DNA of 64,000 nt from Amycolatopsis coloradensis (GTDB taxonomy: Bacteria; Actinomycetota; Actinomycetes; Mycobacteriales; Pseudonocardiaceae), in the NCBI RefSeq assembly GCF_001953865.1, contig NZ_MQUQ01000012.1:310001-374000 (forward strand), written 5' to 3'. Positions 36,072-44,559 of this stretch are shown piece after piece. Numbering within the stretch: position 1 is the first letter of the stretch; each line of letters starts with the position of its first letter. A program made the position numbers and the translations under genes. The notes beneath the pieces are model-generated. The model saw only the letters and a list, made by a program, of their open reading frames with translations, was not told the DNA's origin and ran no database searches.

Positions 36072-37949
36072 ATGAGCGGGGCGCCGATGATGGTGAGTTC
36101 CTGGTCCCGGGCGGTGGCCGCGGTTTCGGCACTGGTCCTCGGGGGTTTGACGGTTCCGGCGGTTTCGGCCGCGGCGGCGGTGCGCGGTGAGGTCCGGGTC
36201 GATCAGGTCGGCTACGGCATCACCGAGACCAAATACGCCTATCTGCTGTCCAGTGCGCCGGGGTCGTTCTCGGTGATCGACGAACGGGGCCGGACCGTCC
36301 ATCGTGGACGGACCGGTTCCTCGCTCGGCGCGTGGAACGCGAAATATCCGGCGGTGTACCAGCTCGACCTGTCGAAGGTCTGGCTGCCGGGCAAGTACCG
36401 GATCGAGGTCAGCGGCGAGACCAAGGCGACCTCGCCGACGTTCCGGGTGGACACGAAGCAGCGGCTCTTCACGCCGCTCGTCCGCGCCACCACCGAGTTC
36501 TTCCAGGCGCAGCGTGACGGCGACGACATCATCCCCGGGCGGCTCGACCGGAAGCCGTCACATCTGGCGGACAAGCAGGCCACGGTGTACGACTGGCCGG
36601 TGTTCGTCGGCGAGGGCGGCGACGAGATCGCCGAACCGCTGAAGCCGATCGGCGGGCCGATCGACGTCGAAGGGGGCTGGGTCGACGCGGGTGACTTCGT
36701 CAAGTTCACCTCGAACACGGCGTATTCGCTGGCGGAGCTGGGTTACGTGCTCCGCGAGGGGTACGACCCAGTGCTGGCCAAGGAGGTCACGCTCGGCCTC
36801 GACTGGCTCGACAAGATGTGGGACCAGCGGAGCAAGACGCTGTACGCCCAGGTCGGGATCGGGACGGGCAGTGACGAATTCGGGTTCCTCGGCGACCACG
36901 ACGTCTGGCGGAACCCGCACGACGACGACCCGCTCGACGTGAAACCCGGTGACCCCAAGTACTTCGTCAAGCACCGGCCGGTCTTCCCCGCCAACCCCGG
37001 TGGCACCGCGCTCAGCCCGAACCTCGCCGGCCGCGTGGCCGCGGCGTTCGCGCTCGGCGCGCAGGTCGAGGTGAAGCGGAACCCCGTGCTGGCAAGGAAG
37101 TACCTCGCCGAGGCCGCCTCCGTCTTCGCGCAGGCCAAGACCGAGGACGTCGGCGAACTCGTCACCGCGTTCCCGCACGCCTACTACCCGGAATCGTCCT
37201 GGCGCGACGACATGGAACTCGGCGCGACGCAGCTCGCCTTGGCGGGCAAGGCCTTGCGGGATCCGCGATCCGTCGAATGGACGCGGCAGGCGGCGCACTG
37301 GGCGAAGGCGTACATCGACCTCGAAGAGAAGAGCACGCTCAACCTGTACGACACCAGCGCGCTGGCGCACGCCGAACTGGCGAAGCTCCTGCGGCACGGC
37401 GTCCCCGGTGCCGCGCTCGGCCCGAAGGAGCTGATCGGCGACCTTCGGCGTCAGCTCGACGAAGGTGTCGCGAACGCGGCGAAGAGTCCTTTCCGGACTG
37501 CCGTGTCCGTCACCGAATTCGACGCCGCCAGCAAGAGCTTCGGGTTCGCCGCGACCGAGCGGCTGTACGCCGACGTGACCGGTGATCGGCGGTACGCGGC
37601 GTTCGGTTCGCAGCAACGGAACTTCACCCTCGGCGCGAACGCGTGGGGTATCTCGCTGGTCGTCGGGGTCGGCACGACGTCCCCGAAGTGCCCGCACCAC
37701 CAGGCGGCCAACCTCGCGGGCGAGGAGAAGGTGCTCTACGGCGCGGTCGTGAACGGTCCGAACGGGGCCGGGCACTTCGCGGACCTGCCGTTCCCGGCCG
37801 GGGCCAAGGAGTGCACGAAGCCGTACGACGCCTTCGACACGACCGAGTCCCGCTACACCGACGACCTGGCCTCGTGGCCGAGCAACGAACCCGCCATCGA
37901 CTTCACTTCGACGGCGATGCTCGCGTTCTCGCTGGCAGGACGTTCTTAG
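36072..37949 (+). CDS. secreted glycoside hydrolase family 9 enzyme
   Basis: This 625-aa protein has a signal peptide (about 1-37), an N-terminal Ig-like domain (about 42-130, RVDQVGYGITETKYAYLLSS, the CelD_N type) and a GH9 (alpha/alpha)6 barrel. The catalytic base aspartates are in GGWVDAGDFVKF (about 200-210) and the catalytic acid Glu is in SRYTDDLASWPSNEPAIDF near residue 608. It should cut beta-1,4-glucans such as cellulose or a related polysaccharide. No carbohydrate-binding module. ATG 36072 or the ATG pair at 36087/36090 could start it. Confidence 0.92.
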   Translation: MSGAPMMVSSWSRAVAAVSALVLGGLTVPAVSAAAAVRGEVRVDQVGYGITETKYAYLLSSAPGSFSVIDERGRTVHRGRTGSSLGAWNAKYPAVYQLDLSKVWLPGKYRIEVSGETKATSPTFRVDTKQRLFTPLVRATTEFFQAQRDGDDIIPGRLDRKPSHLADKQATVYDWPVFVGEGGDEIAEPLKPIGGPIDVEGGWVDAGDFVKFTSNTAYSLAELGYVLREGYDPVLAKEVTLGLDWLDKMWDQRSKTLYAQVGIGTGSDEFGFLGDHDVWRNPHDDDPLDVKPGDPKYFVKHRPVFPANPGGTALSPNLAGRVAAAFALGAQVEVKRNPVLARKYLAEAASVFAQAKTEDVGELVTAFPHAYYPESSWRDDMELGATQLALAGKALRDPRSVEWTRQAAHWAKAYIDLEEKSTLNLYDTSALAHAELAKLLRHGVPGAALGPKELIGDLRRQLDEGVANAAKSPFRTAVSVTEFDAASKSFGFAATERLYADVTGDRRYAAFGSQQRNFTLGANAWGISLVVGVGTTSPKCPHHQAANLAGEEKVLYGAVVNGPNGAGHFADLPFPAGAKECTKPYDAFDTTESRYTDDLASWPSNEPAIDFTSTAMLAFSLAGRS

Positions 37950-37957
37950 GTACGTTC

Positions 37958-37985
37958 GCGGGGCCCGCTCTCCGGCGGGCCCCGC
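37958..37985 (+). terminator. GC-rich hairpin terminator of the GH9 gene
   Basis: GCGGGGCCCGC (37958-37968) pairs perfectly with GCGGGCCCCGC (37975-37985) 8 bases after the GH9 stop; there is no long T-run, as is usual in this kind of genome. Confidence 0.7.
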
Positions 37986-38060
37986 GTTCGCGAATCCGAC
38001 AACTCCTGTTCGCGGCGATGCTGCCGCTCCGGACGGTGACGACGTCGTAGTCTTGGTTGG

Positions 38061-38849
38061 GTGAGTGAGACAAACAGCGAGTTCCCCGACGGCCAGTACC
38101 CGGAACGTCCGATCGAGCGCCACAAGGGCCCGGTCGTGTTGCGGCGGGATCGCCGTGACCAGGGCAGCACCACCGACCAGCGCCTGCTGGACTCACGCGG
38201 GCCGAGTGACTGGGTGCACACCGACCCGTGGCGCGTGCTGCGGATCCAGGCGGAGTTCGTCGAGGGCTTCGGCGCGCTGGCCGAGGTGCCGCGCGCGGTG
38301 ACCGTGTTCGGCTCGGCGCGGACCAAACGGGACCACCCGGAGTACGAACTCGGCCGCAAGATCGGCGGCGCGCTCGCCGACGCCGGCTTCGCGGTGATGA
38401 CCGGCGGCGGCCCCGGCGCGATGGAAGCGGTGAACCGCGGCGCCAACGAGGCGGGCGGGTTCTCCGTCGGCCTCGGCATCGAGCTGCCGTTCGAGCAGGG
38501 CCTGAATCCGTGGGTCGACCTCGGCGTCAACTTCCGGTACTTCTTCGCCCGCAAGACGATGTTCATCAAGTACTCGCAGGCGTTCATCTGCCTGCCCGGC
38601 GGGTTCGGCACGCTCGACGAGCTGTTCGAGGCGCTCACCCTGGTGCAGACGAAGAAGGTCACGAAGTTCCCGGTCGTGCTGTTCGGCAGCGACTACTGGG
38701 GCGGCCTGTACGACTGGATCGCCAAGACGCTGCTCGCCGAGGGCAAAATCGGCGAGAAGGACCTCGACCTGCTGCACGTCACCGACGACATCGACGATGC
38801 CGTGCGGGTGGTGCAGGACTCGTACCAGGCATGGGAGAACACCCACTGA
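38061..38849 (+). CDS. LOG family protein (TIGR00730), long form
   Basis: This 262-aa Rossmann-fold protein has [20 protein letters not shown], the nucleotide-binding [18 protein letters not shown] and the LOG catalytic [16 protein letters not shown]. The family hydrolyses cytokinin riboside monophosphates or related nucleotide 5'-phosphates to a base plus ribose phosphate. The extra N-terminal ~70 residues are typical of the actinobacterial long form near dapE/gpgS. GTG 38061 is used. It overlaps the next LOG gene by one base. Confidence 0.88.
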   Translation: MSETNSEFPDGQYPERPIERHKGPVVLRRDRRDQGSTTDQRLLDSRGPSDWVHTDPWRVLRIQAEFVEGFGALAEVPRAVTVFGSARTKRDHPEYELGRKIGGALADAGFAVMTGGGPGAMEAVNRGANEAGGFSVGLGIELPFEQGLNPWVDLGVNFRYFFARKTMFIKYSQAFICLPGGFGTLDELFEALTLVQTKKVTKFPVVLFGSDYWGGLYDWIAKTLLAEGKIGEKDLDLLHVTDDIDDAVRVVQDSYQAWENTH

Positions 38850-39427
38850 TGCCGGCTCCGCGCCGGGTTTGCGTCTTCTGCGGTTCGTCGATGGGCTTCG
38901 ACCCGCGCTACGCACTCGAAGCGAAGGCACTGGGTACGTTGCTGGCCTCTCGCGGCATCGGGCTCGTCTACGGCGGGGCCTCGGTCGGGACGATGGGCGT
39001 CGTCGCGGACGCCGCGCTGGCCGCGGGTGGCGAGGTGATCGGCGTGATCCCGGAGGCGCTGGGCAGCGTCGAGATCGCGCACGCGGGCCTGACCGAACTG
39101 CACGTCGTCGCCGACATGCACCAGCGCAAGGCGAAGATGGCCGCGCTGTCCGACGGATTCCTCGCGCTGCCGGGCGGTGCCGGGACGCTGGAGGAGCTGT
39201 TCGAAGTCTGGACGTGGGCGCAGCTCGGGCTGCACGAGAAGCCGATCGGGCTGGTCGACGTCGGCGGGTACTACGCGCCGCTGCTGAAGTTCGCCGACCA
39301 CATGGTTTCGGAGGGCTTCCTGTCGGCGGGGTACCGGGACATGCTCTCGATCGACTCGGACGCTTCTTCGCTTCTGGACGGCTTCGCGGACTACGTCCCA
39401 CCTCCGCGACCCAAGTGGGCTAAGTAA
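38849..39427 (+). CDS. LOG family phosphoribohydrolase, short form
   Basis: This 192-aa protein is the canonical [18 protein letters not shown], the [20 protein letters not shown] loop, and [22 protein letters not shown] with the catalytic Arg/Glu of the PGGxGTxxE motif; it also has [16 protein letters not shown]. Best match is the plant and bacterial cytokinin riboside 5'-monophosphate phosphoribohydrolase. ATG 38849 overlaps the preceding stop (TGATG), so two LOG paralogues are translated together, an unusual tandem in which the second likely carries the standard activity. Confidence 0.9.
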   Translation: MPAPRRVCVFCGSSMGFDPRYALEAKALGTLLASRGIGLVYGGASVGTMGVVADAALAAGGEVIGVIPEALGSVEIAHAGLTELHVVADMHQRKAKMAALSDGFLALPGGAGTLEELFEVWTWAQLGLHEKPIGLVDVGGYYAPLLKFADHMVSEGFLSAGYRDMLSIDSDASSLLDGFADYVPPPRPKWAK

Positions 39428-39430
39428 GTA

Positions 39431-39510
39431 CGTGAAGGCCCCCTTCACTGCGCTAGACGCAATGAAGGCCCCCTTCACTGCGCTAGACGCAATGAAGGGG
39501 TCCTTCACGT
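39431..39510. repeat. family-D tandem repeat, 30-bp period
   Basis: Unit CGTGAAGGCCCCCTTCACTG plus CGCTAGACGC is present at 39431-39460 and 39461-39490 (the second begins AATG), and a third partial unit at 39491-39510 ends in the inverted form TCCTTCACGT. The outermost ends are thus inverted with respect to each other. It lies 3 bases after the second LOG stop, at a convergent junction. Confidence 0.85.
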
Positions 39511-39583
39511 ACTTGGGCGGGCCTCCACGGACCTGACCAGGGCGGCCGCGCGTCGGCGGACGGGGGCGCGGGACCGGAGGGGG

Positions 39584-39606
39584 AGCAGGGGACCTTTGCT
39601 ATCGCC
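39584..39606. repeat. family-B repeat, single arm
   Basis: AGCAGGGGACCTTTGCTATC is a half-hairpin copy ending 6 bases before the acyltransferase stop at the LOG-acyltransferase convergent junction. Confidence 0.7.
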
Positions 39607-39612
39607 CGAGTG

Positions 39613-40287
39613 TCAGGCAGCGCTCTGATCAGGGCGTTTGTGGTACGAGTCGACGTACTCCTGCCCCGAAAGCTCCAGGATCGCGTACATGATCTCGTCG
39701 GTCACCGAGCGCCGGATCGCCGGTGACGAGTCCTGTCCCTCGTACCGCGAGAAGTCCAACGGCGAGCCGTAGGTGACCGTGATCTTCGCCCGCCGCGGGA
39801 TCCGCTTCCCCTCGGGCTGCAAGTCCTCGGTGCCGGAAAGGGCGACGGGGACGACCTTCGCGCCGGTCGCCAGCGCCAGCGCGGCGACGCCGGTGTGGCC
39901 GCGGTGCAGCCGTCCGTCCAGCGAGCGGGTGCCCTCGGGATAGATCGCGAACGCGCCGCCCGCGTCGAGCACCTTCCGCGCCGCTTCCAGCGCGGCGAGA
40001 CCGGCCTGCGCGTTGCCGCGTTCGACGGGGACGTAACCGAGGCCGCCCAGGAAACCCGCCATCAGTTTGCCCCTGAGGCCGCGGCCGGTGAAGTACTCCG
40101 CCTTGCCGAGGAATTTGACCTGCCGCATCGCCGTGAAAGTGATCACGCCGGTGTCCAGTGCCGCCCGGTGGTTGGGTGCCAGCAGCACCGGCCCGGTGGC
40201 GGGGATGTTCTCCACGCCGCGGATCTCGGGGTGGTACAGGGCCCTGACCAGCGGGCCCAGCACGAATCGGACGAGTAGCGGTAGCAA
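39613..40287 (-). CDS. 1-acyl-sn-glycerol-3-phosphate acyltransferase
   Basis: This 224-aa PlsC-type acyltransferase has the HX4D motif NHRAALDT (about 40-47) and the glycerophosphate-binding IYPEGTRS. The short hydrophobic N-terminus (MLPLLVRFVLGPLVRALY) anchors it to the membrane. It would acylate lysophosphatidate or a related glycerolipid. It stands alone and is divergent from gpgS. Confidence 0.92.
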   Translation of the reverse strand: MLPLLVRFVLGPLVRALYHPEIRGVENIPATGPVLLAPNHRAALDTGVITFTAMRQVKFLGKAEYFTGRGLRGKLMAGFLGGLGYVPVERGNAQAGLAALEAARKVLDAGGAFAIYPEGTRSLDGRLHRGHTGVAALALATGAKVVPVALSGTEDLQPEGKRIPRRAKITVTYGSPLDFSRYEGQDSSPAIRRSVTDEIMYAILELSGQEYVDSYHKRPDQSAA

Positions 40288-40338
40288 GGTTCCTCCATCG
40301 ACAGGGTGTCGGACTCCAGCATGGCACGATCACTACTC

Positions 40339-41238
40339 ATGAGTTGGTTCGAGCGGCGCACGTGGCAGGACCCCGGTTGGACGCTCGACGACATCGTCGC
40401 CGCGAAGGGTGACCGGACGGTTTCGGTCGTGCTACCGGCACTCGACGAAGAGGACACCGTCGCCGAAGTCGTCGGCACGGTGCGGCCGTTGCTGGGCACG
40501 GTCGTCGACGAGCTGGTCGTGATGGACTCCGGGTCCGCCGACGCCACCGCCGAGCGCGCCGAACGCGCCGGCGCGCGGGTGGTGCACCGTGAGGACGTGC
40601 TCCCCGAACTGCCGCCGGTGCCGGGCAAGGGTGAGGTGCTGTGGCGGTCGCTGGCCGCGACGACCGGCGACGTCGTCGTGTTCCTCGACTCCGACCTGGT
40701 CGACCCCGATCCGGCGTTCGTGCCGACCCTGCTCGGGCCCCTCCTCTGCGAAGAGGGCGTCCACCTGGTCAAGGGCTTCTACCGGCGGCCGCTGCGGCTG
40801 GAGAGCAGCGGTGGCGGCCGGGTCACCGAACTGCTGGCGCGACCGGTCCTCTCGGCGCTGCGCCCGTCGCTCTCCGGGCTCATCCAGCCCTTGGGCGGCG
40901 AGTACGCGGCGACGCGCGAGTTCCTCGAGTCCGTGCCCTTCGCGGCCGGGTACGGCGTCGAGATCGGGCTCATCCTCGACGCCGAAGCGCGCTACGGCCT
41001 CGAAGGGCTCGCACAGGTCAATCTCGGCGTACGCAAGCATCGCAACCGTTCGCTGCTTCAGCTGGGGGTGATGGCGCGGCAGATCCTCGGGACGGCGCTC
41101 GCTCGCTGCGGAATCAAGTCGGACGACCCGGCTCAGCTCACCCAGTTCGCGCAAGTAGAGGACGAGTGGCTGCCGGAGGTCGCCGAAGTGTCGATCAGCG
41201 ACCGGCCGCCGATGCGAGACGTGCGCCGCCTCTCGTGA
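40339..41238 (+). CDS. gpgS: glucosyl-3-phosphoglycerate synthase
   Basis: This ~299-aa GT-A glucosyltransferase matches actinobacterial GpgS, which moves glucose from an NDP-glucose to 3-phosphoglycerate, the first step of methylglucose lipopolysaccharide synthesis. Blocks: VSVVLPALDEEDTVAEV, VVMDSGSADAT, the metal-binding VVFLDSDLVDPDP, LVKGFYRRPL, LIQPLGGEYAATREF and VNLGVRKHRNR. ATG 40339 is next to the conserved start; ATG 40321 is also possible. Position near LOG genes and tagA agrees with the Rv1208 region. Confidence 0.9.
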   Translation: MSWFERRTWQDPGWTLDDIVAAKGDRTVSVVLPALDEEDTVAEVVGTVRPLLGTVVDELVVMDSGSADATAERAERAGARVVHREDVLPELPPVPGKGEVLWRSLAATTGDVVVFLDSDLVDPDPAFVPTLLGPLLCEEGVHLVKGFYRRPLRLESSGGGRVTELLARPVLSALRPSLSGLIQPLGGEYAATREFLESVPFAAGYGVEIGLILDAEARYGLEGLAQVNLGVRKHRNRSLLQLGVMARQILGTALARCGIKSDDPAQLTQFAQVEDEWLPEVAEVSISDRPPMRDVRRLS

Positions 41239-41273
41239 GCGATGGGGAAGTGCCTTAAGTAACGCGGGTGGCC

Positions 41274-41330
41274 GTGTCGCGAAAGCCACTTTCGGGACGT
41301 CTGATGTCCCGAAAGTGGCTTTCGCGACAC
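41274..41330. repeat. family-C palindromic repeat, copy 2
   Basis: A 25-bp perfect inverted repeat with loop GTCTGAT is, over its full 57 bases, the exact reverse complement of the core of the copy at 23606-23666. It lies between the convergent gpgS and cydC stops. Confidence 0.9.
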
Positions 41331-41338
41331 CAAATCAC

Positions 41339-42895
41339 TCATGAGCCCAGCCGCAGGACCTCGTCGAAGCCCGCCACCTGGTCGGGACGGTGCGTCACGA
41401 GGACGACAGTGCCGCGCGTGGCCGCGAGCACATCGGCCAGGATGGTGTCGCCGTGTTCTGGGTCCAGTCCCTCGACCGGCTCGTCCAGCACCAGGACCGG
41501 CGGCGCGGCCAGCACCGCCCGCGCGAGCACGAGCCGCTGGCGCTGCCCTCCTGACAGAGCGTCGCCATCGGAGCCGGCTTCGCGGTCCAGCGGCAGGTCG
41601 AAACCCGCCGTCGCGCAGGCCGCGAGCAGCTCCGAGTCGGTGGCGCCGGGTTTGGCGAGGAGCAGGTTCTCCCGGACAGTCGTGTGGAAGACGTGCGCGT
41701 CCGCGAGCGCACCCGAAACCACCGACGGCAGCAGCGCGGGGTCGTAGGCGTCGAGCGGCCTTCCGTTCAGCAGAGCCCGTCCGGAGGTCGGCGCCACGGA
41801 CCCCAGCAGGACGTTCAGCAGCGTCGTCTTCCCGGCACCACTCGGCCCCAGGATCCCGACCCGTTTGCCCGGTGGAAGGTCGAGGTCGACGCCGTCCAGC
41901 GCCGGAGCCCTGCCCTCGAAACGCACGCCGACCCCTTCGAGCCGCAGGTGTCCCGGCTCGGGCACCAGGGTTCCGCGCGGGGGAGCGGGCTCGGTCAGCA
42001 GGGCGCGCACCCGCTCCGCCGACGCCCGGACCTCGACCCAGCGCTGGGCGGCCGCGGTCAGCGGCAGGACCAGCTCGAACACGGCCAGCGCGCCCAAGGC
42101 CAGCGCCGCCGTCAGCGGCGGTGAAACCCCGGCGGTCAGTGCGATCGTGACGCAGGTCAGCAGCTGGACGAGCATCCCGGCCGCGGTCAGCAGGCTGGTC
42201 CGGTTCGCCGTCGACCGGTCCCGCGCGGCGAGGGCGTCGACAGCGGTGTGCGCGGAGTCCACAGTGGACTCATGGACGCCGTAGGCGATCAGCTCCCGCC
42301 GCCCGGTGATCAGTTCGACCGTCCGCTCGGCCAGATCGGCCCGTGCCGGAGCGCTCTCCTTCGCCGCCGCGCGAGTGATCCGCACGCACAGCCACGGTAG
42401 TCCGATCCCGGCGACGGCGAGTCCGAGTGCCAGCACCAGACCGGCCGTCGGGCTGGCGGCGAGCGCGACGGCGGTCGACACCGTGCCCACGAAAGCGGCG
42501 ACCCCGGCGGGCAGCAGGCAGCGGAGGATCGCGTCCTGCACGGCGTCCACATCGGACACCAGCCGCGTCACCAGGTCGCCGCCGGAATGCCGGGAAGCCC
42601 GCTGTGGCAGTAGTGACATGTACACGCGGGCCCGCAGGGCGCCGAGATAGCGCAGGACGACGTCGTGTCCGGCGAGCCGTTCCGCGTAGCGCAGCCCGCC
42701 GCGCAGCAACGCCAGCGTCCGGACGGCCACGATCGCCACCGTGAGCGATGCCAGTGGCGGCTGCTCGGCCGCCTTCAGCAGCAGCCACGCGGCGGTGGCC
42801 ATCAGCGCCGGCCCGGCCAGTTCGGCCCCGGCCGCGATCAGTCCGGCCCGTAGCAGTCGGACGGAGTCCTTGGTGGACATACCCCAGACGTTCAC
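41339..42895 (-). CDS. cydC: ABC exporter subunit CydC
   Basis: This 518-aa ABC protein has an N-terminal six-helix membrane domain (about 1-290) and a C-terminal nucleotide-binding domain with Walker A GPSGAGKT, signature LSGGQRQRL and Walker B LVLDEPVEGLD, ending in VTHRPD. CydDC exports reducing thiols (cysteine, glutathione equivalents) needed for cytochrome bd assembly. GTG 42895 overlaps the cydD stop (GTGA); the ATG at 42880 could also be used. It is the last gene of cydABDC. Confidence 0.92.
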   Translation of the reverse strand: MNVWGMSTKDSVRLLRAGLIAAGAELAGPALMATAAWLLLKAAEQPPLASLTVAIVAVRTLALLRGGLRYAERLAGHDVVLRYLGALRARVYMSLLPQRASRHSGGDLVTRLVSDVDAVQDAILRCLLPAGVAAFVGTVSTAVALAASPTAGLVLALGLAVAGIGLPWLCVRITRAAAKESAPARADLAERTVELITGRRELIAYGVHESTVDSAHTAVDALAARDRSTANRTSLLTAAGMLVQLLTCVTIALTAGVSPPLTAALALGALAVFELVLPLTAAAQRWVEVRASAERVRALLTEPAPPRGTLVPEPGHLRLEGVGVRFEGRAPALDGVDLDLPPGKRVGILGPSGAGKTTLLNVLLGSVAPTSGRALLNGRPLDAYDPALLPSVVSGALADAHVFHTTVRENLLLAKPGATDSELLAACATAGFDLPLDREAGSDGDALSGGQRQRLVLARAVLAAPPVLVLDEPVEGLDPEHGDTILADVLAATRGTVVLVTHRPDQVAGFDEVLRLGS

Positions 42896-44451
42896 ACGAG
42901 TTCCCGTTCCCTTACGGCGCCATCACGGACTTCGATGACGCGGACGGCCAGTCCGGCCATCGCGGGCCGGTGGGCCACGAGTACCGCGGTCCGGCCGGTG
43001 AGCAGTTCGCGGGTCGCGCCGAGTACGGCCGCCTCGGTCTCCGTGTCGAGCCGGGCGGTCGGTTCGTCGAGCAGCACCAGGCCCGCCTCCGTGCGGGCCA
43101 GTGCCCTGGCGAGGCCGAGCCGTTGCCGCTGCCCGGCCGAAAGCGGCGCGCCCAGTTCACCGATCCGCGTCCGGTAGCCGCCGGGCAGCCCCCGCACGAC
43201 CTCGTCGAACGCCGCCGCGAGGGCCGCCGCCTGGACGTCCGGCACCTGGCCCATGGCGATGTTCTCCTCGACGGTCCCGGTGAACAACGTCGGCCGTTGC
43301 GGCACCCAGGCCGTCCCGGCCCGCCACCGCGCCGGATCCAGTTCGCGCAGGTCGACGCCGTCGACGAGGACGCGGCCGGACGTCGGCGTGACGAAGCCCA
43401 GCAGGACCGCCAGCACCGTGCTCTTCCCGGAACCGCTGGGGCCCACGAGCGCGACGTGCTCGCCAGCCTCGATCGTCAAGTCCACTTCGGACAGAGCGAG
43501 CTCGTCGCCGTACGCGACGCTCACCTTCTCCAGCACGATCCGCGGCGCACCGCGGCCCGCCGACTGGGAACCCCTGGCGGGCTCCTCCGGCGGAACGGCC
43601 AGCGCTTCCCGCAACGTGGCGAGCCCTTCCGCGCTGGCATGGAACTTCGCCCCGGCCGCCCGCAACGGCAGGTACGCCTCGGGCGCGAGCAGCAGCACCA
43701 GCACCGCCGTGTGCACCACCATCCCGCCTTCCAGCAGCCGGAAACCGATCGGCACCGCCACGAGCGCCACCGAAAGCGTCGCCACCAGTTCCAGCACGAG
43801 CGCGGACAGGAACGCGACCCGCAGCGTGCGCATCGTCGCGTCCGTATGCGCGTCCGCCATCGTCCGCACGGTCTTGGCCTGCGCGGCGGCGCGGCCGAAC
43901 ACCTTCAGCGTGCCGAGCCCGCGTACGACATCGAGGAAATGCCCGCCCAGTTTGGAAAGCAGCCGCCACTGCTTGGCCGTCTTCGCCTTCGTGTGCTGCC
44001 CGACCAGGATCGCGAACACCGGGATCAGCGGCAGGGTCGCGGTGATGATCAGCGCTGACGCGAGATCCGCGGTGAACAGCCGGACGAGCACGGCGACCGG
44101 CACGATCGCCGACAGCACCAGCGTCGGCAGGTAGCCGGTGAGATACGCGTCGCCGGCGTCGATCCCCCTGGTCACCAAAGTCGCGACCTCGCCGGGATTC
44201 TCCGCTTCCGCGCCGAGAAGCCGTTTGCGCAGCTTGGCTTTGACTGTCGCCGCGAACCGGCCGCCGAGCGAACCTTGGACACCCACGAGCAGCACTCGGG
44301 CGGCGATGGCGGCCGCGAGTGTCCAGGTCACGCCGCCGCCGGTGAGCAGCGTCGCGAGGCCGTCCGCCTGGACGAGGATCGCCACGGCGGTCAGCGTTCC
44401 GAGGACGGCCAGCACGCCGAAATGGCGTCGCAGCCCGGGAAGGGGAGGCAT
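42892..44451 (-). CDS. cydD: ABC exporter subunit CydD
   Basis: This ~519-aa ABC half-transporter has a membrane domain (about 1-310; LRRHFGVLAVLGTLTAVAILVQ first span) and a nucleotide-binding domain with Walker A GPSGSGKST, a signature LSAGQRQRLGLARALAR and Walker B LVLLDEPTARLD. With CydC it exports thiols for cytochrome bd assembly. ATG 44451 is 9 bases after GGAG. A set of ~20-bp tandem repeats lies just upstream. The gene order A-B-D-C is standard for actinobacteria. Confidence 0.92.
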   Translation of the reverse strand: MPPLPGLRRHFGVLAVLGTLTAVAILVQADGLATLLTGGGVTWTLAAAIAARVLLVGVQGSLGGRFAATVKAKLRKRLLGAEAENPGEVATLVTRGIDAGDAYLTGYLPTLVLSAIVPVAVLVRLFTADLASALIITATLPLIPVFAILVGQHTKAKTAKQWRLLSKLGGHFLDVVRGLGTLKVFGRAAAQAKTVRTMADAHTDATMRTLRVAFLSALVLELVATLSVALVAVPIGFRLLEGGMVVHTAVLVLLLAPEAYLPLRAAGAKFHASAEGLATLREALAVPPEEPARGSQSAGRGAPRIVLEKVSVAYGDELALSEVDLTIEAGEHVALVGPSGSGKSTVLAVLLGFVTPTSGRVLVDGVDLRELDPARWRAGTAWVPQRPTLFTGTVEENIAMGQVPDVQAAALAAAFDEVVRGLPGGYRTRIGELGAPLSAGQRQRLGLARALARTEAGLVLLDEPTARLDTETEAAVLGATRELLTGRTAVLVAHRPAMAGLAVRVIEVRDGAVRERELV

Positions 44452-44489
44452 CACAAGCTCCTGTCTGGCTGGGTCGTGAGTGGCGATGC

Positions 44490-44553
44490 TTGAACGGCGA
44501 TCACGCGTGTTCGAACGGCGATCACGCGTGCTTGGGCGGCGATCAGGCGTGCG
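44490..44553. repeat. three tandem ~20-bp repeats between cydB and cydD
   Basis: Near-identical units (TTGAACGGCGATCACGCGTG, then TTCGAACGGCGATCACGCGTG less one base, then CTTGGGCGGCGATCAGGCGTG) lie in the only gap of the cyd operon. Each holds an imperfect CGATCACGCG palindrome. Confidence 0.65.
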
Positions 44554-44559
44554 TGGAGG

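Noticed and set aside
39431-39510. CRISPR array
   Set aside because: The 30-bp units are contiguous, without spacers of unique sequence.
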